64,000 nucleotides of DNA from Aquatica leii (Eukaryota; Arthropoda; Insecta; Coleoptera; Lampyridae): contig CM069432.1 of assembly GCA_035610365.1 (NCBI GenBank), positions 187,473,027 through 187,537,026 of the forward strand, in the 5' to 3' direction. Positions 1-11,398 of this stretch are shown in pieces (the stretch's first letter is position 1; each line of letters opens with the position of its first letter). Under the pieces are notes generated by a model, which was not told where the DNA came from, searched no databases, and saw nothing but the letters and a program-made list of their open reading frames with translations. A program made the translations under genes and the position numbers.

Positions 1-1002
1 ACGGAAATGACTTTGACCTGTACGGAAATGAAATTACACAATCACAATGCACAACGTTGCCTAATTGCAATTAAACATACAATGTATCGTATTGTCTGTT
101 AGTCGTAGAAAAATTAGTTTGTAAATTAGTAAAAATATTTGTTGAAGATAGGTAAACTTACTTTTAAACATAATTTATTTTTCATACCATAAACAAATTG
201 ATCAAACTTATTCAATTATGTTGAAACAGAAAAAAAACCTAAATCTAGTTATAAAAACTGAACTCAAGTACAAGTGATACACTTGAAGAAATTGAATTTG
301 GCATTGCCTGACGTACCGGGAACAAATACCACTATGTTTTATTAAAAAATTATAGAATACATGAGTCATTTTGAAATATTTCTTAGTAAGCTGTATGCTT
401 CTTATCAACAATTTCTAAAAATAAACAGAATTTAAAAACATGTGCGTAACTGGCGGTTTGGAAAAGTTATCCAATTTTGTACAAACATTTTGAATCTCAT
501 GAGAAAACTTTTACAGGATTAAATCGACATTTTAAATTTAGAATTTGGTTTAATGATCAAAGTTTTACAGCCTTACCTTTCAGAAACCTAACAAAGTCGT
601 AACATTAATATTATTAAATAAAATACTTTAATTGTTCGATTTATTAACGCCATTAATTGTTTGAAGGATTCTGGCAGATGCTGTAAAGCAAAAATCAAGG
701 ATATGCTTAAGTCAAAAGTATTGAAGGGTTAAAAATAAAAATTAAAAATAAGTATATAAAACTACTTCGCGACAAACTATTGTATTGTTTCGTCTCTTAA
801 AAACAGATTATTAATTTAACACAATGTTGCAACGGGATATTACAAACCAAAAATAATGAAAATGAGTATTAGCTTCGTGACAAAAAGACAAAAATAGAAG
901 ATGTTTATATTTAAAGTATCATATAAACATTAATAAATTTAAAATACTTTTTTAAGTTGAGGGAAGATCAAATAAAATTTCAATTTCCAATTTATAAAAA
1001 GA
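1..1002. other. AT-rich stretch, no gene seen
   Basis: Very AT-rich sequence with no convincing exon or element. The minus-strand ORF at 208-411 is a low-complexity hydrophobic reading with no recognisable motif. The right-hand part may include more of the hAT remnant that starts near 1003, but I could not read protein similarity there. Confidence 0.4.
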
Positions 1003-1208
1003 GCAATAAATATAGAAACAGTTGCAATTAGCAGTGCTGAAACCAAACGTGCTTTCAGCGTAATGAGCAATATTGTAACAGAAAAACTAACAGCACGAAG
1101 TGTTAAACATATTGAAGATTTTATGAGAATTAGTTTAAATCATTGAATCAATTTGATCCAAATCTTTCTGTACAATCTTTTCTACGCAATCATCGTTTGG
1201 CAATTTAA
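1003..1208 (+). pseudogene. hAT transposase C-terminal (dimerisation) fragment
   Basis: The plus strand codes a short stretch with VAISSAETKRAFSVMSNI followed by KLTARSVKHIEDFMRIS, then after a one-base frame change a stretch with PNLSVQSFLRNHRLA ending at TAA. This is the pattern of the C-terminal hATC dimerisation region of hAT transposases: a Ser/Ala-rich helix with Glu-x-x-Arg-x-Phe-Ser, then Leu-x-x-Arg and the final helix. The catalytic core is not seen upstream, so this is a decayed tail. Family assignment rests on motif recognition only. Confidence 0.65.
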
Positions 1209-2889
1209 CTAGAAAATAGAAAATCGAAGGAAAACAAAAGAAAAGAAAAATATTTTGTAGAGATAGAGATATGATATGATGTGAGGCAATCTTTATATAT
1301 GTATATATATTTAATTAAATATTGGCAAACTAATGTAGTCTACTAAAGTAATATAAAACTATTGTGTTTTTTGTCTGTCTTCAAAACATAAAGCAAACTT
1401 GTTTGTGCACAAAGCATCCTACAGAAAGTGTCCTATTAAGCGTTTACAAAATACTAAACTTGTTTAGATTTTAAAAATTTGTACTTACTTATCTATTGCC
1501 TATTAATTTCTAATAGTATATTTCCTTTTACTACATTCATACCAAAAGTCGACAACAACTATTTTATTTAAAGTAGAGTGTTATGTATGATTGCAATATT
1601 TTAGTTTGATAGATTATTATGCAAATGTTCTAAATTTAAAAACAATTAGTTTTTTTTATAAACGTTCAATAGACTCTTTTGTTTGGGTACACACTATGTG
1701 TATAATTGTATTTATAGATCTTATGAAAAGAAAATTAAAAAGATTGTACAAATAAAAATTGAAATCTCTACAAACAAAAGTGTACTCAAAAAGCTTTTGA
1801 ATATTGCAAGACAACATTTTAGTAACAAAAGGAGACCGTAAAACAAAAAGTATCAATGATAACAGCCGATTTTTTGAAACTAAAAATTAAAGAAGAACTG
1901 GTTTTGTTTCAAATGTAGAACGCATTGCTAAAAAATAAGTTTATATCTCGCAAGATATGTAAAATTTGTCATGTGACATGCACTGAATCCAAAAATTAAT
2001 AACTTTGTTACCAACTCAAAATTTTCTATCAAACTAAATATAGTTGTAAATTAAAAAAAACTAAAAAAAATATTTTTTACAAAACAACGTTGATATTTTA
2101 TTGATACAAAAACGTTGAGTTTAATTATTTTATTAAAACAGATAACCAGTTTGCCAAAAACATTGCTTATTAACAATGTGGGAATTTGGTTTAAAATATT
2201 TAATAAAAATCAATACCAGACAAGAAATAGAATAATATACTTACACTTAAGAAAGTCCTCTGGTTTTGTTGTTATTCATTTATCTTTGAACTTCTTATAA
2301 TTTTTTTATTAAAACAGCTACAAATGTCACGTTTACTTCATTACCTTCACATTGAAATTTTAAATTTGGTGCTATTATTACTGTTAATGTACATTTTTTA
2401 AATTGAAACGGAAAAAGGATGCTCCTCTACTTGCAAATTTAAAATGAAATATATCGCGATACACAAAAAGTTCTAACATGTACATTAATAGAGATAACAG
2501 CACCGACTTTGAAATTTTAATGCAAAGGTAATAGAGTAAACGTGACTTGTAGTTGTTTTAATAAAGAAATTACAAGAGTTTTGAAGAAAAATTTATTACA
2601 GAAAAACACAAAACGGTATACCTATTAAAAGATGAAATTGGAAAGTTGCACGAGAGCAAAATTATACAACTTTGAAGTGGACTACCGCATTGGGGAGCGC
2701 GAAAAACAGGTACTTTTTTGTACAATACAAGATAGACGCCAAAAGCATGGCATTTATAAAAATGTATATCAAGTTGGCAGTGGCGTTCATTAAAACAAAA
2801 GGACAAGAAGAAAGATTGGTAAGAAAAATTTACAAACATTTATAAAAAATTGCTAAATAAAATACAACTGACAAGCAAACGTATACAAA
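1209..2889. other. AT-rich stretch, no gene seen
   Basis: No exon, tRNA or transposon terminus was recognised. Small ORFs here (1656-1856 minus, 2115-2300 plus, 2570-2839 minus) have low-complexity, Phe/Leu/Lys-rich translations and no family motif. Confidence 0.4.
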
Positions 2890-4175
2890 ATGGACAATTT
2901 TGGTATATTGCAGGATCTAATAAAATTTGAAGGTAAATTAAAACTTCAAACGGTTTCTTCAAAATTTTGAAACATATTTACTTACAACAAAAAAGGACAA
3001 AAAATCTTAGAAAATTAAAATTGCATTGTTACTAAACAAGTTTGGAGAAGCTGCCGATAAAGAGAAATACAACAAGGTGGTGAGTGAGTTCAAAAAGTAC
3101 TGTGCTCCAAGAGAAAATAAGAATTATAAAAGTAAATTAAAGAAATTAATACAATCGCGTGAGTATGACACACAAAAAGATTCTATTCTCGTTGACCGAA
3201 TAATTTTAGGTACGAATGATCGAACAGTTCAAGAAAAGTTACTTAATATTCAATATTTCACTTTAAATAATGCAAGCGAGAAATGCAAAAGTGACAAAAA
3301 AACAATTGGAGAACGTACGAGGTAAAGATTAGGCAAGCTATACAATAAAAAAAGAATCCACAGTAAAAAAAACTTAGAACAAAGACAAACAAGTTACAAG
3401 GGTAGCAAGAATAATGGAAAGTTTTAAAAGCAATGTAAAAGCCAAAAGTGTACAAAAACGCATGGATATGCAGAATACCCTGTTTATGGCAAGAATTGTC
3501 ATAAATTTGAAAAACAAAACCACTTTATTACTTTATGTAAAGCAAACTTTAAAAGAGTTAAAGAAGAAACAAAAGAAGAAGAATATGAACTTTTGCAATA
3601 CTATTTAGTTGCTATAGATTTTGTAAAGTGCCGTTTGGTTTAAAAGTAATTCTGAGTATTTTTGAGTAAAATTGTAGAAAAGGCAAGAAAAAAAAGAGTA
3701 AAGTTTAACAATTATAAGCTCCAGTTTAGAAAAACTAAGGTAATTTAATGAACATTTCATGCGAGTAAACAATAAAAGAATTCAAACGAGAAGAGAGTTA
3801 AAACAACCCAAATCTAAAAAAGGTTTACAAAAATTGTTAGGTATATGGTCGATTACGTCAGAAGATTTTTTCTTAAACTAGAAAAAATGTCAAATTCATT
3901 GTGTACCTTACTTTAAGAACTATAAAATTTTTGTGGTTAGATGTGTATGACAAAGCTTTACAAGTAATAAAAAATGAAATGAACAAATATACTACTTAAG
4001 TAAACTTCGATGAAACAAGAGATAAAAATTCACACAAACGCGTTTCAAAATGTGATTTAACTGTTGTCTGTTACAAAAAGGTAGACCTGTAGCGTACGCA
4101 TCTAGAGTTTTAAATAAAACTGAGGAAAGAACTACGTATATGCCAATCGTAAAGTGCCTACTATGCGTTAATGTT
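2890..4175 (+). pseudogene. decayed, internally deleted Ty3/Gypsy element (gag, RT and RNase H remnants)
   Basis: From an ATG at 2890 the plus strand reads MDNFGILQDLIKFEG. The frame at 3026-3325 then carries a Gypsy gag middle part with LLNKFGEAAD and DTQKDSILVDRIILG, followed in another frame by a degenerate zinc-knuckle region near 3450-3550 (NCHKFEKQNHFITLC). Directly after, near 3630, a short PFGLK-like piece, then a lysine-rich RT thumb-like piece near 3790-3880, and at 4066-4160 an RNase H-like piece (LLQKGRPVAYASRVLNKTE). Protease and most of the RT fingers and palm are missing, so the copy has a large internal deletion as well as stops and frameshifts. No LTRs were recognised. Confidence 0.7.
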
Positions 4176-4270
4176 TTACCAAAATAAACGATAATACTTT
4201 GGAAGTAGATTTTTTTTATTAGTATAATGTTATTTATTTTATTTAATAGCTGATTGTAATAAAATAGTAT

Positions 4271-4386
4271 ACACACCTTGGTAAATGTATTTCATTCGTC
4301 TCGAGAACTAGTTCACTTCAAGGCTACGCCTCTCAGTATACTATAGTTCTCTCGACAGCAATGGAATACTTTTTGCCTTGGTGTGT
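4271..4386. repeat. short hairpin (MITE-like), about 116 bp
   Basis: The ends are inverted copies: the left starts ACACACCTTGGTAAATGTAT and the right ends GCCTTGGTGTGT. Imperfect pairing runs for about 45 bases on each side, with TCTCGAGAACTA pairing to TAGTTCTCTCGA near the loop. The loop holds a CpG-containing GAGGCGTAGCC (reverse strand), a style shared with other hairpins in the window. Confidence 0.6.
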
Positions 4387-4634
4387 AATCTACTATTTTC
4401 CACTACCAGTTGTATAGACTTTTATTATTACGTAGAATAGTAGGTTGTAAAGTTGTACTTTTTTAAGCGCAGGTAAATAACATATTTACATTTTCTGATA
4501 ATACTATAAGAGTAAGATATTTTATTTAATGCTAATTTAAGTTTTCAAATCGTTCAATTAATAAATTTGATTTTAAAAATTTAAATTCGCGCTTAATTAA
4601 ATGTAAATATTATTGAATTAAATATATTTTACGT

Positions 4635-4878
4635 GCTGCCAACATCGCAAACGTCAATATTCGTTCGTTAGTATAGTTACTTAATCGGCGAAAAAAGCTC
4701 TAATGAAGCGAAATAAAAACTAGAAATCCTCACAAAACAAAAGTGTTCAAAGTTAAATATTATATTAGAACAAGTATGCGACAGGTCACTTACATGCAAC
4801 GCTCGGCCGTGCTGCCTCACGTCGCATTAGCGTCGTTATGCTATTATGTACTTTTCGACGTTTACTACGTAAATTACC
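4635..4878. repeat. dispersed MITE-like repeat, copy 1
   Basis: Starts CTGCCAACATCGCAAACGTC and contains GTATGCGACAGGT and CGCTCGGCCGTGCTGCCTC. It is closely similar to 24015-24473, which carries about 200 extra bases in the middle. Outer parts are imperfect inverted repeats (GTAGTTAC near the left, GTAAATTAC-type near the right). Non-coding; probably a non-autonomous DNA element. Confidence 0.6.
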
Positions 4879-5792
4879 ATTAGATATAATCAATGCCTAA
4901 AGTAATAATGTTTTTAAACAATTTAAACAGCTTTAGCAAGAAAAACTTACGTTATCTGTTTATTTTTATGTCTTAAATCACAATTTATTTGGATTATGTC
5001 AAAATTAATTCTGTTAAACTAATGACAACTGTCACAATCACCGACTTAATTTTTAATTTGAAACTATTACTTTAAATTTTAAATTTGATTTAGTAAGAAG
5101 TAAAAACGTTTTAATAATTCTAATAATAGAACAAATTGTATATATACCACGGTTGAAAAGTTCATTATATTCTGCGCGACTTATATCTCTCGACGCTTCG
5201 CATCTCGCGATATAATCTATTGCTTAGGTTATAATCATACACTTCGCAACCTTGATATATAATATACTATTTGTTCTAGATGCAGAAGATAATACAAATT
5301 GTAATCCAGGATTTGAAAGCTACTTTTGTACAAATTTTATAGATAAATCTAAAATTTATGTTACCTTATTGAAGTAAAGTAAATATAGAAAATTAATTTT
5401 ATATACCAAAAATTTAATGTGCACTTGAAGAGAACAAAAAGATAATTGTGTAAATTAAAAGCAAAAATGTTTTTAGATTTATTCGAGAAAATATAAAAAC
5501 ATCATGTATAAGCAGAGTACACAGATAGTTTAAAAACTGCTCAAAAACAAGAACTTAAATTTCTGGTAGTAGACCACGTTGAGAAGAAGAAACAAAAAAA
5601 ATAACTAGGTCTGTTAATTTTTTTTTCACATAATAACTATGATAATACTATACAGCATAATTAATAAAAGTAATTAATAAATAATTGAGTAACTATTATG
5701 ATCAGATAACTATGAAATACTACTACAAAAATGGCTCATTTCAAAGAAAAGTGTTCACATAAATGGTATATATTTTTGTTCAAAAAACTTAC
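4879..5792. other. stretch without a recognised gene; contains a small hairpin
   Basis: Mostly AT-rich. A hairpin at 5164-5217 pairs ATTATATTCTGCGCGA with TCGCGATATAAT around a CpG-rich loop. The next exon of the secreted-protein gene (which ends here at a splice donor, 5787-5792) should lie in this direction, but I found no convincing exon. Confidence 0.4.
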
Positions 5793-6838
5793 CCCTCCAA
5801 AAAATGCGCTCAATGTATTAGTTAATCCAGAAAAATCGTATGTTCCATTTTCTTGCAACTATAAGAATTATATAAAAATGTATGTATGTTTCTAAACAAT
5901 TTGAAATACCGTGCTTAAACTACCAATAACATTTACGACAGCGTTTATATCAACACCTCCGTCAGGCTTAAATAAAAAAATTAATTAATCAATTAAATAA
6001 TGATGTTATATGACGTACTTTACTTAAACTCCCTAAGAATCCTGAAATTATTGCACCTAAAAGCCCGCCTCCGCCACCATCATCTTCATCTTCCGCATCA
6101 TCTTCTCTTGCTTTATCTTCAGTTTTATTTTTTCCAAGTTTTTCCTGTCTGGTAAACCGAATTTGTTCAGAATAGATCTCATTAACGGAATCATTTAATT
6201 TTATAATCGGCAATATTGTGTCATTGTAAACATTTGCAAAATCAGTTGAAGTCGGCATAGTTGATTCAGTTGTCGATAACAAATTAGTTGTTGTTTCAAC
6301 TGTCGTCGTTTCCTATTTAACGCTTAAGAATTTATCTTAAATTTACTAAGTAAAAATACTACCTGTCTCCGTAGTCTAATATGGTTAGAGTCATCATATT
6401 CATCATTCTATACAATATTTACATTATTAGTTTTAACGCTAACATAAAGTAATACAATCTAGGTATATTGGTTATAAATTCTCTATAGTTATTTACATTA
6501 TTATTGTTTATTTTAAGTACTTACTTCATCCATAATTTCTTCAACAAAATTGAGGGCAGCTAGTAGACCCTAAAATTATTTTTTTTGTTTGCCCACAGAT
6601 AACATTAAAATACTTACACCAACAGTAAAACTTGCTAAAGTATTCCAAGTACGATTTTTTCCGTACCTAAAGGTATTGATTTTTTGTAAAGTTGCAGTAA
6701 TGTTCATATGGTCGTCATTTGATTTAATGTCCTATATTTTTTTCACATTTATTTTTATTTATTGTTTACTTATTTACTTACCGTTTTGTTTATAGGCAGA
6801 GCTTGCGTCACGCAACAAAAAAAAATTATAAAAAACAT
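5793..6838 (-). CDS. secreted protein of unknown function, seven exons, 3' end not found
   Basis: Exons on the minus strand: 6782-6838, 6618-6731, 6525-6569, 6363-6407, 6019-6312, 5910-5966 and 5793-5858 (57, 114, 45, 45, 294, 57 and 66 nt). Each is a multiple of three with AG before and GT after, and all introns are phase 0, which is strong evidence for a real spliced gene. Exon 1 starts with ATG and codes a signal peptide (MFFIIFFCCVTQA). Exon 2 is Asn/Thr-rich with possible N-glycosylation sites (NIT, NRT). Exon 4 ends in RLRRQ, a possible furin-type site. Exon 5 has a Thr-rich stretch, an acidic run and GGGGGLLGAIISGFLGSLS. Exons 6 and 7 code short related units (DGGVDINAVVNVIGSLS and NGTYDFSGLTNTLSAFF). 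The last donor (GTAAGT at 5787-5792) leads to an exon I could not locate. I do not recognise the family. Confidence 0.8.
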
Positions 6839-7543
6839 TTTTACGTATTTATCTGCTCTAACTCAAACAAAAGTTTAAGGTCAATTGCTGGTAACAATTG
6901 CTTTGTTTAATGAAACTTGTAATACAACTAAAATTAATGTATGTCGCACTGAATTATAACATAAAAAATGTAACGTTGAGGAAGGGATGATTTTGTTACT
7001 ATTGCACAAAACTATTATTTTGTAGTACAAATTTTCTTTTATAAATTTCATATTTGTTGTTAACGTCTAATTATGTGCGGGTGATATACTTTGTAATGAT
7101 AGTTATTGCGTAGACAATTACTAAGGAAGTGATGAAAGTATTTGTCTACCATATAAATAAAAATTTATAGGAAGCAAGTTTTCCGCGTTTAAAAAAACAT
7201 ATAAATACTCCACTCAAAAAAGTTTTTGCATTTAACTAAAATTTTTGGTATTGTAATAAATAAAGAAAACGTTACTAAAATTGTTTTTATTTAAGACGAC
7301 GTGTAAATTACGGTCGATTTACGAGTTTTGTAACAGTTTAAGTTGGTTAACAAGTACCATGTCAAAAAACAGTTAATATTAATGTAAATAACATTAAATA
7401 TAAAAATTAACATAATTTGTTTCACATTAAATTTTGTAGTTTCTAAATTCAAAATTTAATCAAGTACGTAGTATCTGAGATTTATTAAAAGTAATTTTGT
7501 TAAGTATAACAACTTTTGTAATTAATAGTATATTGTTTTATTA
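6839..7543. other. upstream region of the secreted-protein gene
   Basis: AT-rich non-coding sequence that should hold the promoter and 5' UTR of the gene starting at 6838 on the minus strand. No clear TATA box or initiator could be singled out in such AT-rich DNA. Confidence 0.4.
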
Positions 7544-7652
7544 GGATTAAAAGTGGCATTTTTTATGTCAAGCAAACTTTGCATTTGCTAGGCGAAGCGA
7601 ACCGTAGCCGAGCAGATGCAAAACTGCGAGACAAAAAAAACACTTTTAATCC
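7544..7652. repeat. hairpin with GGATTAAAAGTG ends
   Basis: The left end GGATTAAAAGTG pairs with CACTTTTAATCC at the right end. The inner arms TTTGCATTTGC and GCAGATGCAAA also pair. The loop is CpG-rich (GGCGAAGCGAACCGTAGCCG). The same TAGGATTAAAAGT motif occurs twice more at about 8016 and 8042. Confidence 0.65.
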
Positions 7653-7716
7653 GAATGAAACATGCTATTTTTTCTCTAACCGAAATCACTCATTTAACTA
7701 TTAATTTGTGCTTTGA

Positions 7717-7959
7717 GTTTATTATAGTAAAGAAAATATTGCGAATAGAATACTGAAAGTTGATAGTGGTAATAATAAACCTAGCACAGTTGTCATTTCT
7801 GATTTCACAACGTCTCAAAATAATTTAACTATTAATGAAAATATGTTAGACAGCTTTAAGAATTGGTCCAAGAATAAGGGTACTGGCAGTTCCAGTGGTT
7901 TATTTAGTTTTAATACATGCTCAAACTGTGTATTTAATATCAATGTGGATAAACAGTAA
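7717..7959 (+). CDS. possible terminal exon or ORF fragment, unknown product
   Basis: An open frame of about 80 codons ends at TAA 7957-7959. It is preceded by TTTGAGTTTATTATAG, which could be a splice acceptor, and there is no ATG at its start. The product is Ser/Asn-rich and ends NTCSNCVFNINVDKQ. Its composition is less biased than that of chance ORFs nearby. Tails of this Cys/Asn type occur on some mobile-element proteins, but I cannot name the family. It lies between two occurrences of the TAGGATTAAAAGT motif. Confidence 0.35.
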   Translation, partial: VYYSKENIANRILKVDSGNNKPSTVVISDFTTSQNNLTINENMLDSFKNWSKNKGTGSSSGLFSFNTCSNCVFNINVDKQ

Positions 7960-8064
7960 TAAATTTCTCAAATTAAAAGTACCAAGTTTTAATTTAAATA
8001 ATTACTTTTAATACTAGGATTAAAAGTGACAACTTTAGCTCCTAGGATTAAAAGTAAATACTTC

Positions 8065-9890
8065 TGTTGCTAAGATACATTTTTTTTTCTTTTAGTAAGG
8101 AAAACGTCAACTCCTGACAGTAAAAACTAGTCATACTTTTGTAACGGTTGGAGAAATTTTTTTTTGTATATTATGTTTTATGTTATTCAAATAAAAAAAA
8201 GGGAAACCAATAAGATAACGTCACAGAATTAATAAAAGATAAAAACAGGACGGCGTTGTCACAATTAAATAAAAATGATGAGTTTTTTTAATATCCTTAA
8301 AAATAACCTACTTTTGATTACCATACTATTTAATTAATTAAAGTTAAAAAAAATAGATTTTATAATAAAAAAACTAGAATAAAAAAACAATTATTCAATA
8401 ACTTTTAATAACAAAAAGTACCGACGGTTAAAGAATGTAAAGTTACTTTTGGTTGTTAACAATAGTTAGTTTTAATTTGTTTTTTTTATGTAATTTAACC
8501 TCAAGCAACAATGTAGATTAAATTAAACATTAAACCAAGACTCAGATGAAGTAAATAAAAACAATTTTGTATTTAGTTCAGTATGCACTTAAATAAAGCA
8601 ATTAATTTAAATTCTATTTTTTATATTAAGACGAAAACATCTAATAACTATTATCATTGTAGAATGTTCTAAACAAATTTTACACTTCAGTGTTCAAACA
8701 AATTGAAAGATTGAAGATTGCAGCAAACTACAGTTTTTGTGAAATTATGATACACGAACGATTGTAAATCTGTTATTGTGCATTATATGATGTAATAAAT
8801 GCATCAATATATTTTAGCATTATTAAATAAGATTATATGCTCTATAAAAATGTTGCAAAAAAAGATTGGATTAGATTAACGTTTTTAAAGAAATGATAGT
8901 TTATTTGTACTTGTAATGGATTTAAATAAAAGTTTATTTTTGTCTTATTTGGACAATTTTTTATAAGAGGTTAATGATTATACAATCTATATTATTTTCT
9001 ATAGTAATTAATGCAAGTCTATTTAATAATACACACATAATAGCGTCAGTATAAAATATTTTCTAATTTTTAAAAACGACTTTTTATATGCGTTTACCTT
9101 ACATAAGAATTGTAATAATTAAAATGTAATTACAAGCAAAGGTGCTTTCGTTACGTCGTTCCGTTACTACTAAGTAAATTGAAGTCGTTCCAAAAGTAAT
9201 CTATAAGTTTAGAAACGTAAAACGTTCAAAACGTTGTCAAAAAAAACGTTTGTAAATAAAGTTACTAAAATAACGGCACATCTTCAATTTACATTGACTT
9301 TAATCTAAACGGTAATACTCTTCTAATTTGTTGCGGTAAATTATAGTCCATGCTGCAAGTGCTAATAAATGCCAATGGACAATGGACGTTCTGTATAGAT
9401 TTCTAAATACGCATTAATTTGAAGCCATAAGTTGTAATTAAAATGATGCAGTTAGAATGATTCTAATGTACTTAATTGCTGATGTTTTATTTAACTAATT
9501 AGACTTTTTTAAATTAACAAGTAAACTGTATGCAGATAATTTACACAAATCTTAAATATTTATACATTTAATTGCCGTATTATTATACATATTAAAGTTC
9601 AATAGTTTACCGATTCTTAAGGTATTGAATAATTCTAATAAATTTAAACGTTGTCAAATCTATCTCATATATTCTACTACATTGCAGTTAAATTCTAGTA
9701 TTAATAACACTATTGCCAAGTTCTGGTAAAATTTTTACCATAGCATATTAGTTCTTTTATTTACTAATACCACTAGAAAGATGCTACGTTATTTGCGTTC
9801 TTTCTTCAAGCTTACTTTAGAATTTGAATTTATTATGACTTACTTTTTTCTCGTCTCCACTACTTTTAGTAGAAAGAGTCCGCGAGTCGG
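8065..9890. other. AT-rich stretch, no gene seen
   Basis: No exon or terminus recognised. A region at about 9120-9300 has several AACGTT-type short repeats, but no structure I could interpret. Confidence 0.4.
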
Positions 9891-10045
9891 GATTTAACCC
9901 GACCCGGCCTGAAACCCGCTTAAATTCGGGCTAGGTTTCGGGCCGGGCCAAAAAAAATTCGGGCCAGGCTTTGAGTATATATCTTCCGTGCTTCAAACCG
10001 GGATGACCTTACGATCGTAATTTGGCCCGAAAAATTGGGCTTTTT
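9891..10045. repeat. GC-rich GGGCC/TTCGGGC repeat patch
   Basis: A sudden GC-rich patch in AT-rich DNA with repeated CGGGC, GGGCCGGGCC and AATTCGGGC motifs. Such patches are common at the ends of some hAT-type elements, but no matching second end was found. Confidence 0.4.
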
Positions 10046-10084
10046 ATGCCAACTCAAAAACCAATGGTGATTAATACCCACACA

Positions 10085-10860
10085 GTATAAACACATTTTT
10101 AAATGTTAAGATAATATTTTCCTTAAAGAATTGAAATGTTTCTATAACATTCAATATTGAGAGAAAAGTATTGTTACGTTCTTATTTATTATTAACTAAT
10201 TTATTTAAAACGACTAAAACTACGTTTACTTATTCTAGAAATATGTACACATTTAAATTAACCAAACTAATAAAATCTAATAATAAAAACACTTACACTA
10301 TAATTTATGTATAACCGTTGTATAACGCGAGATAAGATAACGTCCTCGGATATCACACTGTGAGTCACGTTCACTCGATTCGGTGTACACTGTTATGTAT
10401 TTAAAACTTTCGCACGTGCTAATCACTTATTTATCTTCAACTTGATAATCTTCTTAACACATTCGCATTCCAGCAATAACTGACCTACGATTTCCATCTT
10501 CGGCTTTTATAGACATCGGCGAATCTTTCTCGATCGTTCCTCACTTTTCGCTATATCTTCTAGAAACTAGATAACAGTTCTAGAAGGCTCTTGCATTTGC
10601 AAGTAATTTCTCGGACGTTTCAGTATTGATAAAACATTTTTAAAATATGTGCTTGTTTCGCATATTGATGTTAAATAAATATTCTAAAAACATTATCTTG
10701 AAAATATTAAAATGTTTCTAAAACATTTGATATATCCAAAAATGTCAATAAAACATTTTTAAAATGTATACATGTCCGCAAATTGATGTTTAATAAATAT
10801 TCTAAAAACATATTTTTTTTAAATATTTAAATGTTTCTAAAACATTCAATAAACCAAAAA
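10085..10860. repeat. tandem repeat of about 119 bp, interrupted by a solo LTR
   Basis: Two adjacent units start near 10627 and 10746 and share ATAAAACATTTTTAAAAT, TTAATAAATATTCTAAAAAC and AATGTTTCTAAAACATT; the period is about 119 bp. A third, partial unit (10085-10167) lies on the other side of the solo LTR. Confidence 0.7.
10172..10622 (-). mobile_element. solo LTR of the Gypsy-1 family
   Basis: This 451-bp segment starts TGTTACG and ends CGGACGTTTCA. Along its length it resembles the LTRs at 12220-12685 and 18369-18833 (shared blocks such as TCACGTTCACTCGATTCGGT and GCATTTGCAAGTAATTTCTC). It is flanked on both sides by GTAT (10168-10171 and 10623-10626), a 4-bp target duplication. There is no internal region, so it is a recombined solo LTR. 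It is more diverged than the LTR pair of the full element. Confidence 0.9.
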
Positions 10861-11170
10861 TAACGTATGTACGCCTTGGAATTGGCGTTCACAATAATGC
10901 GAGAAATAGACGTCGCTCCTAGAACCATAATAAGGGAGACTTGCTCATTTAATTATATGGTTCTCTGACCGATATGCATCTCTAACGTTATAGCCAACAC
11001 CAGTTGTTATTCTTTTGCGACACAGGTTTCCTTCAAAAGTAAGTTTAATATATTTTCATACACACAATATTATAGAACTATTTAAGAAAATGTCTAAAAT
11101 TTTTAAAACGGTATTTTTTAAAACCAAAGCAAAATGTACCGCTACACGTAAAATAACAAAATTTAGAACA

Positions 11171-11288
11171 TTAAGTAACAGTATTGGAATCTTCATTCAA
11201 GGAGTGGTATAAAAAAACTGCTCAGTTTTTCTTTGAGGCGACGTTTTTATGCCCCTCCTTGAATAAAGATTCCAATACTGTTACTTAA
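11171..11288. repeat. 118-bp near-perfect hairpin bounded by TTAA
   Basis: Left arm TTAAGTAACAGTATTGGAAT pairs with right arm ATTCCAATACTGTTACTTAA. The pairing extends to about 43 bp (…CATTCAAGGAG with CTCCTTGAAT…). Both ends are TTAA, the target of piggyBac-type elements, so this may be a tiny MITE; a small-RNA hairpin is another possibility. Confidence 0.65.
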
Positions 11289-11398
11289 AGTTTAAATAAG
11301 GAGGATAAAGAAACCGTACCATTAAAATTTAGAAGCTCTTATACTTAGATGCTCTTCTAATAAATCAACTTGAAAAAACGTATAATGAAAATTTACTC

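Noticed and set aside
3992..4276. Minus-strand ORF of 94 codons
   Set aside because: It lies antisense to the Gypsy RNase H remnant and has no motif of its own.
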